Shown here piece after piece: positions 21,223-29,837 of a stretch of 41,991 nucleotides of DNA. Under the pieces are notes generated by a model. The model saw nothing but the letters and a program-made list of their open reading frames with translations. It was not told the origin of the DNA and did not search any database. Source of the DNA: VBDM01 sp964430565. Lineage in GTDB: Bacteria > Pseudomonadota > Gammaproteobacteria > Burkholderiales > SG8-39. The position numbers and the translations under genes were made by a program. The DNA lies in contig CAYSFD010000009.1 in the NCBI GenBank assembly GCA_964430565.1, forward strand, positions 1 through 41,991, given 5' to 3'. The stretch's first letter is position 1, and every line of letters starts with the position of its first letter.

Positions 21223-22871
21223 GAGGGTTTGCTATATTGTTGTTGCCGGTGTTGGCGCTATTGCCGGCCGCAGCCTTTGCCGACGAAGGTCACGGCGGTC
21301 ACGGCGCGCCGTCGTCGGCGTCCCCTGCCGCGCTCGCGCCGCGTGTCGAAGCGAGTTCGGAGAGTTTCGAGCTGCTCGGAGTGCTCGAAGGCGAGAAGCT
21401 CACCCTCTACCTCGACCGCTTTGCCACCAACGAGCCGGTCACGGATGCGGCGATCGAAATCGAGAGCGGCGCGTTCAAGGCAACGGCGCAGCCGGGCGGC
21501 GAGGGCGCCTACACCGCGCCCGCCGCCGCCCTGACGCAGCCGGGCCAGTATCCGCTGGTGTTCACCATACGGGCCACTAACGAAACCGATCTGCTGAACG
21601 GCACGCTCGACGTCCCCCCGCCGCCGGGCGCCTCCAACCACCCGCACCACTGGACCGAATGGCTGGTCTGGATCGTCGGCGCCCTGGTCGCGCTGGCCGG
21701 TATGGCATGGCTGCTGCGCCGCAGGATGACTCGCAGGGCACCGGCATTGGCGGTCATTGCAGCAGCCGTGATCCCAGTGTTGCTTGCGGTCGCAACTTCA
21801 GTGCACACGGACGAAGGCCACGGCGCAGACAAGAAAGGGGCCGCAGCCTACGCACCGGTGGGTGCAGGCGAGAACGCCGCCCCGCAGCGCCTCGCCGACG
21901 GCGGTGTGTTCATGCCCAAACCCGTGCAGCGCCAGCTCGGCATCCGCACAGTGGTCGCCGAGACCCGCGAACTCGCGCAGAGCATCGAGCTGAACGGGCG
22001 CGTGGTGGTCGATCCCAATTTCAGCGGGCGCGTGCAGTCGAGCCAGGCCGGGCGCATCGAACCCGGGCCGCACGGGCTGGCAATGCTGGGGCAAAAGGTC
22101 AAGAAAGGAGATGTGCTCGCCTACATCAAGCCGGTCGCCAACGCCATCGAGCTCGGCAACCAGCGCGCGCAACTCGCGGAAATCACCTCGCAGCATGCGC
22201 TCACAGGGAAAAAAGTAACGCGCCTCGAAGCGCTCGAAGGCAGCGTGCCGCAGAAAGAGATCGACGCCGCGCGCGCGGAGTTCGAAAGCCTCGCCGAGAG
22301 AAAGGCCGCCGTCGGCGGGAGCCTCTCCAACCGCGAAGCGCTGGTCGCGCCAGCAGCGGGCGTCATCAGCGCGGCCTCTGCGGTCGCCGGCCAGGTGGTT
22401 GAAGCACGCGAGGTGCTGTTCGAAATCGTCGATCCGCAGCGGCTGATGGTCGAAGCGCTCGCCTATGACGCGGTCATCGTTGCCGACATCGCCGGCGCGA
22501 GCGGCGTGCTGCCCGCCGGCGGGGCGCTGCCGCTCGCTTTCGTCGGCGGCGCGCGGCAATTGCGCGAGCAGGCGCTGCCGCTGCTGTTCCGCATCAAGCC
22601 GCCCTCGCCGCCGCTGGCGGTCGGCCAGCCGCTCAAGGTCGTGGCCCAGACCCGACGCACCATCAAGGGCGTGGCCGTGCCGCACGCGGCGCTCACCCGG
22701 AACGGCGCGGGCGACACCGTGTTATGGGTGCACGTCGGCGCCGAGAAATTCGCTCCGCGGAAAGTGCGCTTCCAGGCGCTCGATGGCGCCAACGCCGCCG
22801 TCACCGAGGGTGTCGCCGCGGGCGAGCGCATGGTGACCCAGGGCGCCTCGGCGCTCGCGCAGGTGCGTTGA
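21219..22871 (+). CDS. CzcB-type membrane-fusion adaptor with extended N-terminus
   Basis: A 550-residue adaptor of the RND family, longer than usual (350-420). After a signal peptide (about 1-21) comes an HGGHG motif, an immunoglobulin-like strand-rich domain (about 45-135), then a second membrane stretch (about 147-190: LVWIVGALVALAGMAWLL, a basic turn and a further hydrophobic helix). The canonical part starts near residue 235 with LGIRTVVAETREL, followed by a barrel-lipoyl-helix order seen in AGRIEPGPHGLAMLGQKVKKGDVLAYI and an AERKAAVGG hairpin. It links the CzcC-type channel and the CzcA-type pump. The extra region suggests the adaptor also presents a metal-binding or sensing domain. The gene stops nine bases before the pump gene. 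Confidence 0.88.
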   Translation: MRGFAILLLPVLALLPAAAFADEGHGGHGAPSSASPAALAPRVEASSESFELLGVLEGEKLTLYLDRFATNEPVTDAAIEIESGAFKATAQPGGEGAYTAPAAALTQPGQYPLVFTIRATNETDLLNGTLDVPPPPGASNHPHHWTEWLVWIVGALVALAGMAWLLRRRMTRRAPALAVIAAAVIPVLLAVATSVHTDEGHGADKKGAAAYAPVGAGENAAPQRLADGGVFMPKPVQRQLGIRTVVAETRELAQSIELNGRVVVDPNFSGRVQSSQAGRIEPGPHGLAMLGQKVKKGDVLAYIKPVANAIELGNQRAQLAEITSQHALTGKKVTRLEALEGSVPQKEIDAARAEFESLAERKAAVGGSLSNREALVAPAAGVISAASAVAGQVVEAREVLFEIVDPQRLMVEALAYDAVIVADIAGASGVLPAGGALPLAFVGGARQLREQALPLLFRIKPPSPPLAVGQPLKVVAQTRRTIKGVAVPHAALTRNGAGDTVLWVHVGAEKFAPRKVRFQALDGANAAVTEGVAAGERMVTQGASALAQVR

Positions 22872-22880
22872 GGCGGCGCC

Positions 22881-25800
22881 ATGTTCGACCGGATCATCGA
22901 CGCGAGCCTCAAGCAGCGGCTGTTCGTGCTGGCCGCTTCGCTGCTGCTCGTTTTCTACGGTATCCTCACCGCGCGGCAGATGCCGGTCGATGTGTTTCCG
23001 GACCTGAACAAGCCTACCGTGACGCTGCTCGCCGAGGCGGGCGGAATGGCGCCGGAAGAAGTCGAGCAACTGGTGACCTTCCCGATCGAGACCGCGATGA
23101 ACGGCATGCCCGGCGTGACGCGGGTGCGCTCGGTGTCGGGCATCGGGCTCTCGGTCGTGGCGGTCGAATTCGACTGGGGCACCGAGATCTTCCGCAACCG
23201 CCAGCAGGTCGCCGAACGCCTGTCGCTGGTGAAAGAGCAACTGCCCGAGGGCATCGCGCCGCAGATGGGGCCGATCGCCTCGATCATGGGCGAGATCATG
23301 CTGGTCGCGCTGCCCGCCGATCCGGCGCGCGTGAATCCCATGCAGGTGCGCGAGTACGCCGACTGGGTGATGCGCCCGCGGCTGCTCACCATTCCGGGGG
23401 TGGCGCAGGTCATTCCGATCGGCGGCGAGGTCAAGCAATATCGCGTCGAGCCCGATCCGGCGCAAATGCAGGCTTTGGGGGTCGCGCTCGAGCAGATCGA
23501 GTCTGCGCTCAAGAACTACGCCGCCAACACCAGCGGCGGTTTTCTCGAGAGCGGCGCGCGCGAGTACCTGATCCGCAACATCGGCCGCACGGCGCGGCTT
23601 GCGGATCTGCAGAACCTGGCGATCGCCGTAAAAAACAACCAGCCGATCCTGCTCAGGCAGGTCGCGCAGGTGAAGTTTGCCGCCGCGGCGAAGCGCGGCG
23701 ACGCGAGCTACAACGCCAAGCCCGCCGTGATCCTTTCGGTGCAGAAGCAGCCCGCCGCCGACACGGTGAAGCTCACACGCGATATCGAGGCCGCGCTCGC
23801 GGACCTCGGCCGGTCGCTGCCGGCGGGCCTGTCACCGCCGCAGATCATTTTCAAGCAGGCCGACTTCATCCGGGCCTCGGTCACCAACGTCGAGGAGGCG
23901 CTGCGCGACGGCGCGATCATGGTGGCGGCGGTGCTGTTCCTGTTTCTGCTCAACTTCCGCACCACGCTGATTTCGCTCACCGCCATCCCGATGTCGATCC
24001 TGATCACCGCGCTCGCGTTCAAGCTGATGGGGCTTTCGATCAACACCATGACGCTCGGGGGCCTCGCGATCGCGATCGGCGCGCTGGTGGACGACGCCAT
24101 CGTCGGGCTGGAGAACATCCTGCGGCGGCTCAAGCGCAATATCGCCGACGGCGCGTTCAAGCCGGCGCTGGAAGTGATCGCCGCGGCCACCAAGGAGGTG
24201 CTCTCCGGCATCGTCTACGCCACGGTCATCATCGCGCTGGTGTTCGTGCCGCTGTTCGCGCTCTCCGGCATCGAGGGCCGCCTGTTTGCTCCGCTCGGCG
24301 CGGCCTTCATCGTTTCCATCCTCGCCAGCATGCTGGTTTCGGTCACGCTCACCCCGGTGCTGTGCTACTACCTGCTCGCCCGGGGCGCGGCGTCCGCGGG
24401 CGACGATGCGAAAATACCGTGGTGGTCGCTGCGCTTCAGCCTGCGGGCCAAAGAGGAATACAGCCCGCTGGTGAGAAAGCTCAAGGCGTGGGACGCACGC
24501 ATCCTCTACTGGTCGTTCGATCGCGCCAAGCCCTTGCTCGGGGCCGCGCTTGCGGCCGTGCTGCTCGCCGCCGCGACGGTGCCGTTTTTCCCGCGCTCGT
24601 TCCTGCCGCCGTTCAACGAGGGCACGCTCACCATCAACCTGCTGCTCAATCCGGGAACCTCGCTCGGCGAGTCGAACCGCATCGGCACCCAGGCGGAGCT
24701 CCTGATCGGCCAGGTGGCGGAAGTGATCCACGTCGGACGCCGCACCGGGCGCGCCGAGCTCGACGAACACGCCGAGGGCGTGCACTACACCGAGATCGAC
24801 GTCGATCTGAAACGCTCCGAGCGCAGCCGTGACGCGGTGCTGCAGGACATCCGCAGCCGCTTGAGCGTGCTGCCGGCGGTGGTCAATGTCGGGCAGCCGA
24901 TCTCGCACCGGCTCGACCACATCCTGTCGGGGGTGCGCGCGCAGATCGCGCTCAAGATCTACGGTGACGATCTCGACACGCTGCGCGCTCTCGCGACGCA
25001 ATTGCGCGACCGGCTGGCGGCGATCCCCGGCATCACCGACCTGCAAATCGAGAAGGCGGTACTGATCCCGCAGCTCAAGCTGCGCGTCGATTACGATAAA
25101 GCGGCCGCCTACGGCGTGACGCCGTCCTCGGTGCTGAAGGCGCTCGAAACGCTGCTGGGCGGCGAGAAGCTGGCGCAGGTGATCGAGGGCAGCCGCCGTT
25201 TCGATCTCGTGGTGCGCCTGCCCGACTCCGCGCGCGGAGCGCAGGCGCTCGAGCGGCTCCTGGTGGAGACGCCCGGCGGCCGCGTCCCGCTCTCACGCAT
25301 CGCCGAGATCGAGGACGGCGACGGTCCCAACCAGATCTCGCGCGACAACACGCGCCGGCGCATCGCGATCTCGGCCAACTCCGACGGCGCCGACCTCTCC
25401 GAGATCGTGACGCGAATCCGTGCCGAAATCTCCGCCAGCCCGCTGCCCACCGGTTATTTCACCAGCCTCGAGGGCCAGTTCCAGGCGCAGGAAGAAGCGA
25501 CGCGGCTGATTGCCCTACTCTCCGTGATGTCGCTGCTGCTGATTTTCATCGTGCTCTACACCCGCTACCGTTCCGCCGCGCTGTCGCTCATGATCATGGG
25601 CAACATCCCGCTCGCGCTGGTCGGCAGCGTCATCGCCCTCAAGATCGCCGGCCAGCCGCTGTCGGTCGCCTCGATGATCGGCTTCATCACGCTCGCCGGC
25701 ATCAGCACGCGCAACGGCATCCTGAAGGTGAGCCACTACATCAACCTGTGCGCGTTCGAGGGCGAACAATTCGGCAAGGAGATGATCGTACGCGGCTCGC

Positions 25801-26039
25801 TCGAGCGCCTGACGCCGGTATTCATGACGGCGCTGGTGGCGGCGTTCGCGCTGGTCCCGCTGATGCTCGCCGCGGACGAGCCGGGCAAGGAAATCCTGCA
25901 CCCGGTGGCGGTGGTGATCTTCGGCGGGCTGGTGAGCTCCACCCTGCTCGACACCGTCATCACGCCGGTGATGTTCTGGCTGTGGGGTGAAAAGCCGCTC
26001 AGGCGGCTGCTCGACGAACATGCGAAGCAAGCCTTTTAA
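22881..26039 (+). CDS. CzcA-type heavy-metal RND efflux pump
   Basis: A complete 1052-residue inner-membrane proton/metal antiporter of the heavy-metal RND family with 12 helices in two repeats and two periplasmic loops. Helix 4 contains GALVDDAIVGLENILRRLK, the acidic motif used for proton coupling, in place of the copper-type DAAIVMIENAH of the CusA gene at the left edge. The porter domain and the LAADEPGKEILHPVAVVIFGG C-terminal region near 25870-25930 match HME pumps. It lacks the three-Met copper cluster visible in the left-edge pump, so divalent metals (zinc, cobalt, cadmium or nickel) are more likely; which one is not resolved. It is the third gene of the czcCBA-like operon. Confidence 0.92.
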   Translation: MFDRIIDASLKQRLFVLAASLLLVFYGILTARQMPVDVFPDLNKPTVTLLAEAGGMAPEEVEQLVTFPIETAMNGMPGVTRVRSVSGIGLSVVAVEFDWGTEIFRNRQQVAERLSLVKEQLPEGIAPQMGPIASIMGEIMLVALPADPARVNPMQVREYADWVMRPRLLTIPGVAQVIPIGGEVKQYRVEPDPAQMQALGVALEQIESALKNYAANTSGGFLESGAREYLIRNIGRTARLADLQNLAIAVKNNQPILLRQVAQVKFAAAAKRGDASYNAKPAVILSVQKQPAADTVKLTRDIEAALADLGRSLPAGLSPPQIIFKQADFIRASVTNVEEALRDGAIMVAAVLFLFLLNFRTTLISLTAIPMSILITALAFKLMGLSINTMTLGGLAIAIGALVDDAIVGLENILRRLKRNIADGAFKPALEVIAAATKEVLSGIVYATVIIALVFVPLFALSGIEGRLFAPLGAAFIVSILASMLVSVTLTPVLCYYLLARGAASAGDDAKIPWWSLRFSLRAKEEYSPLVRKLKAWDARILYWSFDRAKPLLGAALAAVLLAAATVPFFPRSFLPPFNEGTLTINLLLNPGTSLGESNRIGTQAELLIGQVAEVIHVGRRTGRAELDEHAEGVHYTEIDVDLKRSERSRDAVLQDIRSRLSVLPAVVNVGQPISHRLDHILSGVRAQIALKIYGDDLDTLRALATQLRDRLAAIPGITDLQIEKAVLIPQLKLRVDYDKAAAYGVTPSSVLKALETLLGGEKLAQVIEGSRRFDLVVRLPDSARGAQALERLLVETPGGRVPLSRIAEIEDGDGPNQISRDNTRRRIAISANSDGADLSEIVTRIRAEISASPLPTGYFTSLEGQFQAQEEATRLIALLSVMSLLLIFIVLYTRYRSAALSLMIMGNIPLALVGSVIALKIAGQPLSVASMIGFITLAGISTRNGILKVSHYINLCAFEGEQFGKEMIVRGSLERLTPVFMTALVAAFALVPLMLAADEPGKEILHPVAVVIFGGLVSSTLLDTVITPVMFWLWGEKPLRRLLDEHAKQAF

Positions 26040-26087
26040 AGCACGTTGCACGATAAATCCACCTGAATCCCGGAAAGGAAACTACTC

Positions 26088-26504
26088 ATGAAACGGATCA
26101 ATGCTGTCATTGTCGCCACCGTCCTGTTTGCTTGCTCGTCTTTCGCCCGCGCGGATGGACCCGCGACCGGTCCGAACGGCGGCCAGGTAAGAGATGCCGG
26201 GAAATATCACCTGGAACTGGTCGTCAAGAATACCGCGTTGACGGTGTATGTCACCGGCGCCAAGGACGCGAAAGTTGCGACCCAAGGCGCGACCGGCAGC
26301 GCGACGGTGCTCGCCGGCAAAACCACTTCCAGCGTCAAGCTCGAGCCGAGCGGAGGGAATGCGCTCGCCGGCGGCGGCAGCTTCCAGACGGCGCCGGACA
26401 TGAAGGTCGTGGTGTCGGTCACGCTGCCCGGCCAGCCGCCGGTTCAGGCGCGCTTCACGCCGCTCGAGAAACCGAAACCTTCGGCCAAAGCGGCTGCCAA
26501 ATGA
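26088..26504 (+). CDS. Small secreted protein beside the RND pump, unknown function
   Basis: A 138-residue protein with a signal peptide (about 1-22, ARA-DG) and a mature beta-rich domain starting TGPNGGQVRDAGKYHLELVV. The GPNGGQ…YHLELV pattern is also found at the start of some metal-efflux adaptor proteins, where it forms a small periplasmic domain, and is followed here by TVYVTGAKDAKV and a Lys/Ala-rich tail. No cysteine or catalytic motif is visible. The GGAAAGGAAAC ribosome site and 48-base gap after the pump gene indicate co-expression. It may be a free periplasmic metal-binding accessory of the czc-type system (inference). Confidence 0.75.
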   Translation: MKRINAVIVATVLFACSSFARADGPATGPNGGQVRDAGKYHLELVVKNTALTVYVTGAKDAKVATQGATGSATVLAGKTTSSVKLEPSGGNALAGGGSFQTAPDMKVVVSVTLPGQPPVQARFTPLEKPKPSAKAAAK

Positions 26505-26574
26505 CGGCGCACTCCGGAAGCGAGGCAGACGGATGATACGAGAGCGAGATGACATTTCCTGCAGTCACGCCTGC

Positions 26575-26588
26575 TTGACCCAGGTCAA
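26575..26588 (+). promoter_or_regulatory. Fnr-type palindrome upstream of DUF411 gene
   Basis: TTGACCCAGGTCAA, identical to the box at 13062-13075. A -10-like TATCTT follows at 26610-26615, 21 bases downstream, giving a predicted start near 26622 and the box near -41. The gene follows behind AGGAGG. Confidence 0.65.
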
Positions 26589-26654
26589 GCTCCGGGGCGC
26601 GTGCCGGCGTATCTTTTTTAGAATCGGTGTTCCGTGACGAAGAAGGAGGAAACC

Positions 26655-27101
26655 ATGCTTACGAGACGTAGGTTCGCCTGCGCGGCGGGCGCGGCCCTAC
26701 TGCTTGGCGCGCTTCCGCAAGCGCGCTCGCAGCACGCGCCGCTGATGACCGTATATAAGAGTCCGGCCTGCGGCTGTTGCGGAGAATGGGTGAAGCACAT
26801 CCAAGCAAACGGCTTCCGGGTGGAAACGCGCGAGCTCGACGACGTGGTGCCGCTCCGACGGCGCTACGGAATCCCCGACCATTTGGCGTCATGCCATACG
26901 GCGGTGGTCGGCGGATACGCGATCGAAGGGCATGTGCCCGCCTCGGACATCCAGCGGCTGCTGCGCGAAAAGTCGAAGGTGAGAGGCTTGGCGGTGCCGG
27001 GCATGGTGGTGGGGTCGCCCGGCATGGAGCAGGGGCCGCCGCAGCCGTATGCGACGCTCGCATTCGACGATCGCGGCAGCCGGATCTTCGCGAAACATTG
27101 A
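26655..27101 (+). CDS. DUF411 metal-binding protein
   Basis: A 148-residue exported protein of the DUF411 family, found in copper and other metal-resistance loci. The N-terminus MLTRRRFACAAGAA looks like a Tat-type signal, and the mature domain begins MTVYKSPACGCCGEWVKHI with Cys39, Cys41 and Cys42, followed by SCHTAVV (Cys80, His81) and VPGMVVGSPGME. Together these give a thiol-rich metal site on a thioredoxin-like fold. The start at 26655 is set by AGGAGG; a GTG at 26634 is less likely. An Fnr-type box lies upstream, which would tie expression to redox state. It heads a three-gene group with the AhpD-like and DUF302 genes. Confidence 0.88.
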   Translation: MLTRRRFACAAGAALLLGALPQARSQHAPLMTVYKSPACGCCGEWVKHIQANGFRVETRELDDVVPLRRRYGIPDHLASCHTAVVGGYAIEGHVPASDIQRLLREKSKVRGLAVPGMVVGSPGMEQGPPQPYATLAFDDRGSRIFAKH

Positions 27102-27123
27102 CGAGTCGCTGAAGGGAACAAAC

Positions 27124-27711
27124 ATGGACCGTGCCGACACACGTAACCTTTCGGGGCGGATCGCAACGCCGCCGGACCAGGCCTACCCCTGGTACGTCCG
27201 GTTGATATTCGCATTGCAGCGCGCGAAGTACGGCGCGGAACTCCAGTCGGCGCGGCTGTGGGGCCGCTTGCCGCGCGCTTTTCTCATGCTCACGCTGCTT
27301 TATCGCTCGATCGACCGCAAGAGCTCGCCGATCGATCCGGCATTGCGCTCTCTCGTGCAGGTGCGCGTCTCGCAAATCAATTCGTGCGGGTTCTGCGCCG
27401 ACCTCAATGGGGCGGCGGCCCTCGAGCGCGGCCTCGAGCCGGCCAAGCTGGCGGCGCTCGCCGACTGGGAACAATCGCCAGCGTTCGACGAGCGCGAGAA
27501 GGCCGCGCTCGCCTACGCCGACGCCGCCACCGATCCCGCACGGCGCGTCGACGATGCCTGCTTCGCCCGGCTGCGCGCTTTCTTCGACGAGCAGGCGGTG
27601 CTGGAGCTCACCGCGCTGATCGCGTTCCAGAACATGTCGAGCAAGTTCAACGCCGCGCTCGCGCTTCCCGCGCAGGGCTTTTGCGCGATCCCCAGGGACA
27701 TCCGCAGATGA
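27124..27711 (+). CDS. AhpD-like carboxymuconolactone-decarboxylase-family protein
   Basis: A 195-residue all-helical protein of the AhpD-like family. The catalytic CxxC appears in SQINSCGFCADLNGAAA (Cys88, Cys91), preceded by a YVRLIFALQR helix and followed by LALPAQGFCAIPRDI, which supplies a further cysteine. The family acts as thiol-dependent peroxidase partners or decarboxylases; the CxxC and the missing decarboxylase acidic pattern favour a redox role. ATG 27124 follows GAAGGG and starts 22 bases after the DUF411 stop. Placement behind DUF411 and before DUF302 suggests a thiol/peroxide defence unit (inference). Confidence 0.85.
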   Translation: MDRADTRNLSGRIATPPDQAYPWYVRLIFALQRAKYGAELQSARLWGRLPRAFLMLTLLYRSIDRKSSPIDPALRSLVQVRVSQINSCGFCADLNGAAALERGLEPAKLAALADWEQSPAFDEREKAALAYADAATDPARRVDDACFARLRAFFDEQAVLELTALIAFQNMSSKFNAALALPAQGFCAIPRDIRR

Positions 27712-27768
27712 GCGATTGCTTCGTCCCGGCTGGACGGGCGCGCATCTCGTGCACAAGGAGTTGATGAA

Positions 27769-28161
27769 ATGTCAGGTAAATATGCGTTTGGCAAGACAGT
27801 GCAGATGTCCTACGACGAGGCGATCGGGCGGGCAACCGAGGCGCTCGCCAAGGAAGGCTTCGGCGTGCTGACCGAAATCGACGTTGCCGCGACCTTGAAG
27901 AAGAAACTCGGCAAGGAAATACCGCCGTACAAGATCCTCGGCGCCTGCAACCCGCAGTTCGCGCACCGCGCGCTCGATATCGAGCCGCAGATCGGCGCGC
28001 TTCTGCCCTGCAACGTGGTGGTGCGCGTGGACGCGGGCGGCAAGACGATCGTGGAAATCATGGACCCGCGGGCGGTCCTGCAGCTCGTCGATCGCCCGGA
28101 GATCGCCGCAATCGCCGGCGAAGTGCGAGAGCGCCTGGAGCGCGTGCTCGCGTCGCTGTGA
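27769..28161 (+). CDS. DUF302 family protein
   Basis: A 130-residue soluble protein of the DUF302 family: YAFGKTVQMSYDEAIGRATEAL at the N-terminus, FGVLTEIDVAATLKKKLGKE in the middle, then PPYKILGACNPQFAHRALDI and the LLPCNVVVRVD strand. These three blocks define the family, which forms small alpha/beta dimers found beside heavy-metal and sulfur genes with no established reaction. One Cys in GACNPQ and one in LPCNV could support metal or thiol chemistry. The start at 27769 follows AGGAG-like AAGGAG at about 7 bases. It is the last gene of the Fnr-box-led group. Confidence 0.9.
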   Translation: MSGKYAFGKTVQMSYDEAIGRATEALAKEGFGVLTEIDVAATLKKKLGKEIPPYKILGACNPQFAHRALDIEPQIGALLPCNVVVRVDAGGKTIVEIMDPRAVLQLVDRPEIAAIAGEVRERLERVLASL

Positions 28162-28218
28162 GACGGGCCGCTTGCAATGGGGAGAAGAAATCGGCGGCGC
28201 GCCGAAGGCGCATGCCAT

Positions 28219-28389
28219 ATGCACAAGCACCTGAACGCCTTCGCTCTCGCGTTTCTCATTCAGTCTCTGGCGGCCGGAGGCAGCCTCGCCGCGGCACCGC
28301 TCACAGGTCTGGCGAGCATATGGGAATTCCAGATTGCCTTCGATCCGCACGGGCATCCGCGAGGAACCGTGCCGTACCAGCTCGATTGA
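28219..28389 (+). CDS. Small possible secreted peptide, unknown
   Basis: A 56-residue ORF (ATG 28219) with a hydrophobic N-terminal segment (about 5-24) that reads like a signal peptide (AFLIQSLAAGGSLAAAP), then a short mature part SIWEFQIAFDPHGHPRGT. No family is recognised. An in-frame ATG at 28177 is an alternative start and neither has a strong ribosome site. The position between DUF302 and the Met-rich protein, both copper-associated, and the plausible signal peptide make it worth recording. Confidence 0.35.
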   Translation: MHKHLNAFALAFLIQSLAAGGSLAAAPLTGLASIWEFQIAFDPHGHPRGTVPYQLD

Positions 28390-28424
28390 CTCATTTAACG
28401 CCCAGGAAGGAGTCACTATGAAAG

Positions 28425-28456
28425 CTAAAGCATGTTTTGGAGCTCCACCGTTTGGG
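28425..28456 (+). repeat. Leader element copy C, upstream of Met-rich protein gene
   Basis: GCATGTTTTGGAGCTCCACC (28430-28449) aligns with GCGTGTTCGATGCTCCACC of copy D with a one-base insertion, followed by GTTTGGGG. In one frame it reads C-F-G-A-P-P-F, matching V-F-D-A-P-P-F of copy D. That frame begins at ATG 28418 behind AGGAAGGAG and continues into the Met-rich protein. Divergence makes this the weakest copy. Confidence 0.35.
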
Positions 28457-28471
28457 GAAAGGACCCTTGAG

Positions 28472-28954
28472 ATGAGAAACTTTCTGATGGTCACGCTGTT
28501 CACTGTTGCCGTCGCCGCTCCGCTCGCCTATGGCGCCGACGAGCATCATCCCGAGAAGGCCGGCCCTGCGCCAAAGGCCGCCAAAGCGCCCGCCAAGCCG
28601 AAAGCCGAGGACAAGGCTGCTCCGCAGATGCAGGACCACATGAAAAAGATGCAGGATCTCATGGCGCGCCTGCAGAAAACCACCGATCCGGCCGAGCGGA
28701 AAAAGCTCATGGAGGAGCACACCAAGGCGATGCAGGAAGGCATGCAGATGATGCGCGGCATGGGCGGGGGAATGATGCAGGGCATGGAAAGCGGCATGAT
28801 GGGCCAGGCGCCGAAAGACGGTGCCGGAAAGCCCGGCATGGGCCGCGGTGCGCCGATGTCGCCGGACATGATGGAACGCCGCATGGACATGATGCAGATG
28901 ATGATGGAGCAGATGATGCAGCACCAGAAGGCACTCGAAGGCACTCCTAAGTAG
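28472..28954 (+). CDS. Methionine-rich secreted protein
   Basis: A 160-residue protein with a signal peptide (about 1-22, YGA-DE), a Lys/Ala/Pro-rich linker and a Met-rich helical region with HMKKMQDLMARLQK and GMQMMRGMGGGMMQGMES-type repeats and MMQMMMEQMMQHQKALE. This resembles the protein at 14698 and other periplasmic Met-rich copper buffers; no named family is recognised. Start 28472 follows AAAGGA at eight bases and gives a regular signal peptide; ATG 28418 with an even better AGGAAGGAG would add 18 residues in front of the signal peptide, which overlap the leader element. Its neighbours suggest a Cu(I) buffer (inference). Confidence 0.75.
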   Translation: MRNFLMVTLFTVAVAAPLAYGADEHHPEKAGPAPKAAKAPAKPKAEDKAAPQMQDHMKKMQDLMARLQKTTDPAERKKLMEEHTKAMQEGMQMMRGMGGGMMQGMESGMMGQAPKDGAGKPGMGRGAPMSPDMMERRMDMMQMMMEQMMQHQKALEGTPK

Positions 28955-28985
28955 GCGGTCCGCAACCAATCCGGCACCGATCCAG

Positions 28986-29486
28986 ATGCTGAATGCGGCA
29001 GAGAACTGCATGGTAAGACCCCTGCTCAGACGCGCTTTGCTCTGGGCGGGGCTGTCGCTTGCATTGAATCTCGTGTGGGAAGTTGCGCAACTGCCCCTTT
29101 ACACGATCGCTAGTGATCCTAGCGTCGCACCAATTGCCTACGCGGTCCTGCACTGCACGCTGGGTGACGGGATTATCGCCGCGGCGGCTTTCATCCTCGC
29201 CGGATTCATTCTCCGGGATGCCGACTGGCCTTCTTCCCGACCATGGGCTGGCGGCGCGGTCGCAACATTCTTCGGGGTCGCCTACACGGCCTACAGCGAG
29301 TGGTACAACGTGTACCAGGCTGGTGCCTGGGCCTACTCGGCGCACATGCCGCTTGTCTTCGGGATCGGGCTTGCACCGCTGCTTCAGTGGCTCGTTGTTC
29401 CGGTGGCGACGCTCCTGATCGTGCGCGCCTGGGATCGCACCCATGCGCATAAGGCGCCGAGGGCGACGTTGCCGGCAAGACTCTAA
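28986..29486 (+). CDS. Four-helix integral membrane protein, unknown function
   Basis: A 166-residue protein with four hydrophobic segments (about 18-36, 51-71, 84-104 and 120-145). Conserved-looking features are LNLVWEVAQLPLYT at the first helix, a YSEWYNVYQAGAWAYS loop with many aromatics and MPLVFGIGLAPLLQW. The short basic C-terminal tail points to the cytoplasm. I cannot assign a family with confidence. Start 28986 is used; ATG 29010 is an alternative with a modest AGAG. It lies between a Met-rich protein and a DUF5676 gene, and 28 bases separate its stop from the next start, so it is part of the copper island transcript. Confidence 0.7.
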   Translation: MLNAAENCMVRPLLRRALLWAGLSLALNLVWEVAQLPLYTIASDPSVAPIAYAVLHCTLGDGIIAAAAFILAGFILRDADWPSSRPWAGGAVATFFGVAYTAYSEWYNVYQAGAWAYSAHMPLVFGIGLAPLLQWLVVPVATLLIVRAWDRTHAHKAPRATLPARL

Positions 29487-29514
29487 TAACTCAACCCGTG
29501 GGAAGGAGATTGTC

Positions 29515-29796
29515 ATGGCCAGCATGAATCCCTGGAAAACCGGCGTCACGCTCGCGCTGACGCTTGCGATCACCTATACCGTATGCGCGATCGTCTACGC
29601 GCTTGCGCCGGAACGCGGGATCGACTTCCTGAACGCCCTGTTTCACGGCCTGGATTTTCGCAAGCTCGTCACAGCCGGGCCTTTCACATTCTTGATGTTT
29701 GTCTACCCACTGTTGGTTTTCGTCGTGTGGGGATTCCTGGTCGGCGCGCTCTACGCCTGGTTGCACAATCTTCTTCACGGCGGCGGGAATCGCTGA
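29515..29796 (+). CDS. DUF5676 family membrane protein
   Basis: A 93-residue two-helix membrane protein: first helix about 10-31 (VTLALTLAITYTVCAIVYAL), a loop with a FRKLVTAGPFTF segment and second helix about 60-82 (LVFVVWGFLVGALYAWLHNL). It matches DUF5676 proteins, small membrane components common beside CopA-type ATPases. A paralogue is at 35320 (both share a TYxVCAI/AYVLCAI helix and a GALYxxxx end). Start 29515 follows GGAAGGAG. It sits 41 bases upstream of the P-type ATPase gene, suggesting association with the ATPase (inference). Confidence 0.82.
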   Translation: MASMNPWKTGVTLALTLAITYTVCAIVYALAPERGIDFLNALFHGLDFRKLVTAGPFTFLMFVYPLLVFVVWGFLVGALYAWLHNLLHGGGNR

Positions 29797-29837
29797 GCGG
29801 AATGGTTACTCAAACATAAGCTTCGGAGAGAGAGTTG

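Noticed and set aside
22724..24832. Long plus-strand open frame of about 700 codons overlapping the adaptor and pump genes
   Set aside because: Arg/Ala/Gly-rich low-complexity translation out of phase with the clear adaptor and RND pump frames.
28386..28399. TTGACTCATTTAAC as a further Fnr-type box
   Set aside because: Only the left half matches; the right half departs from the palindrome and no -10 with the conserved spacing was found.
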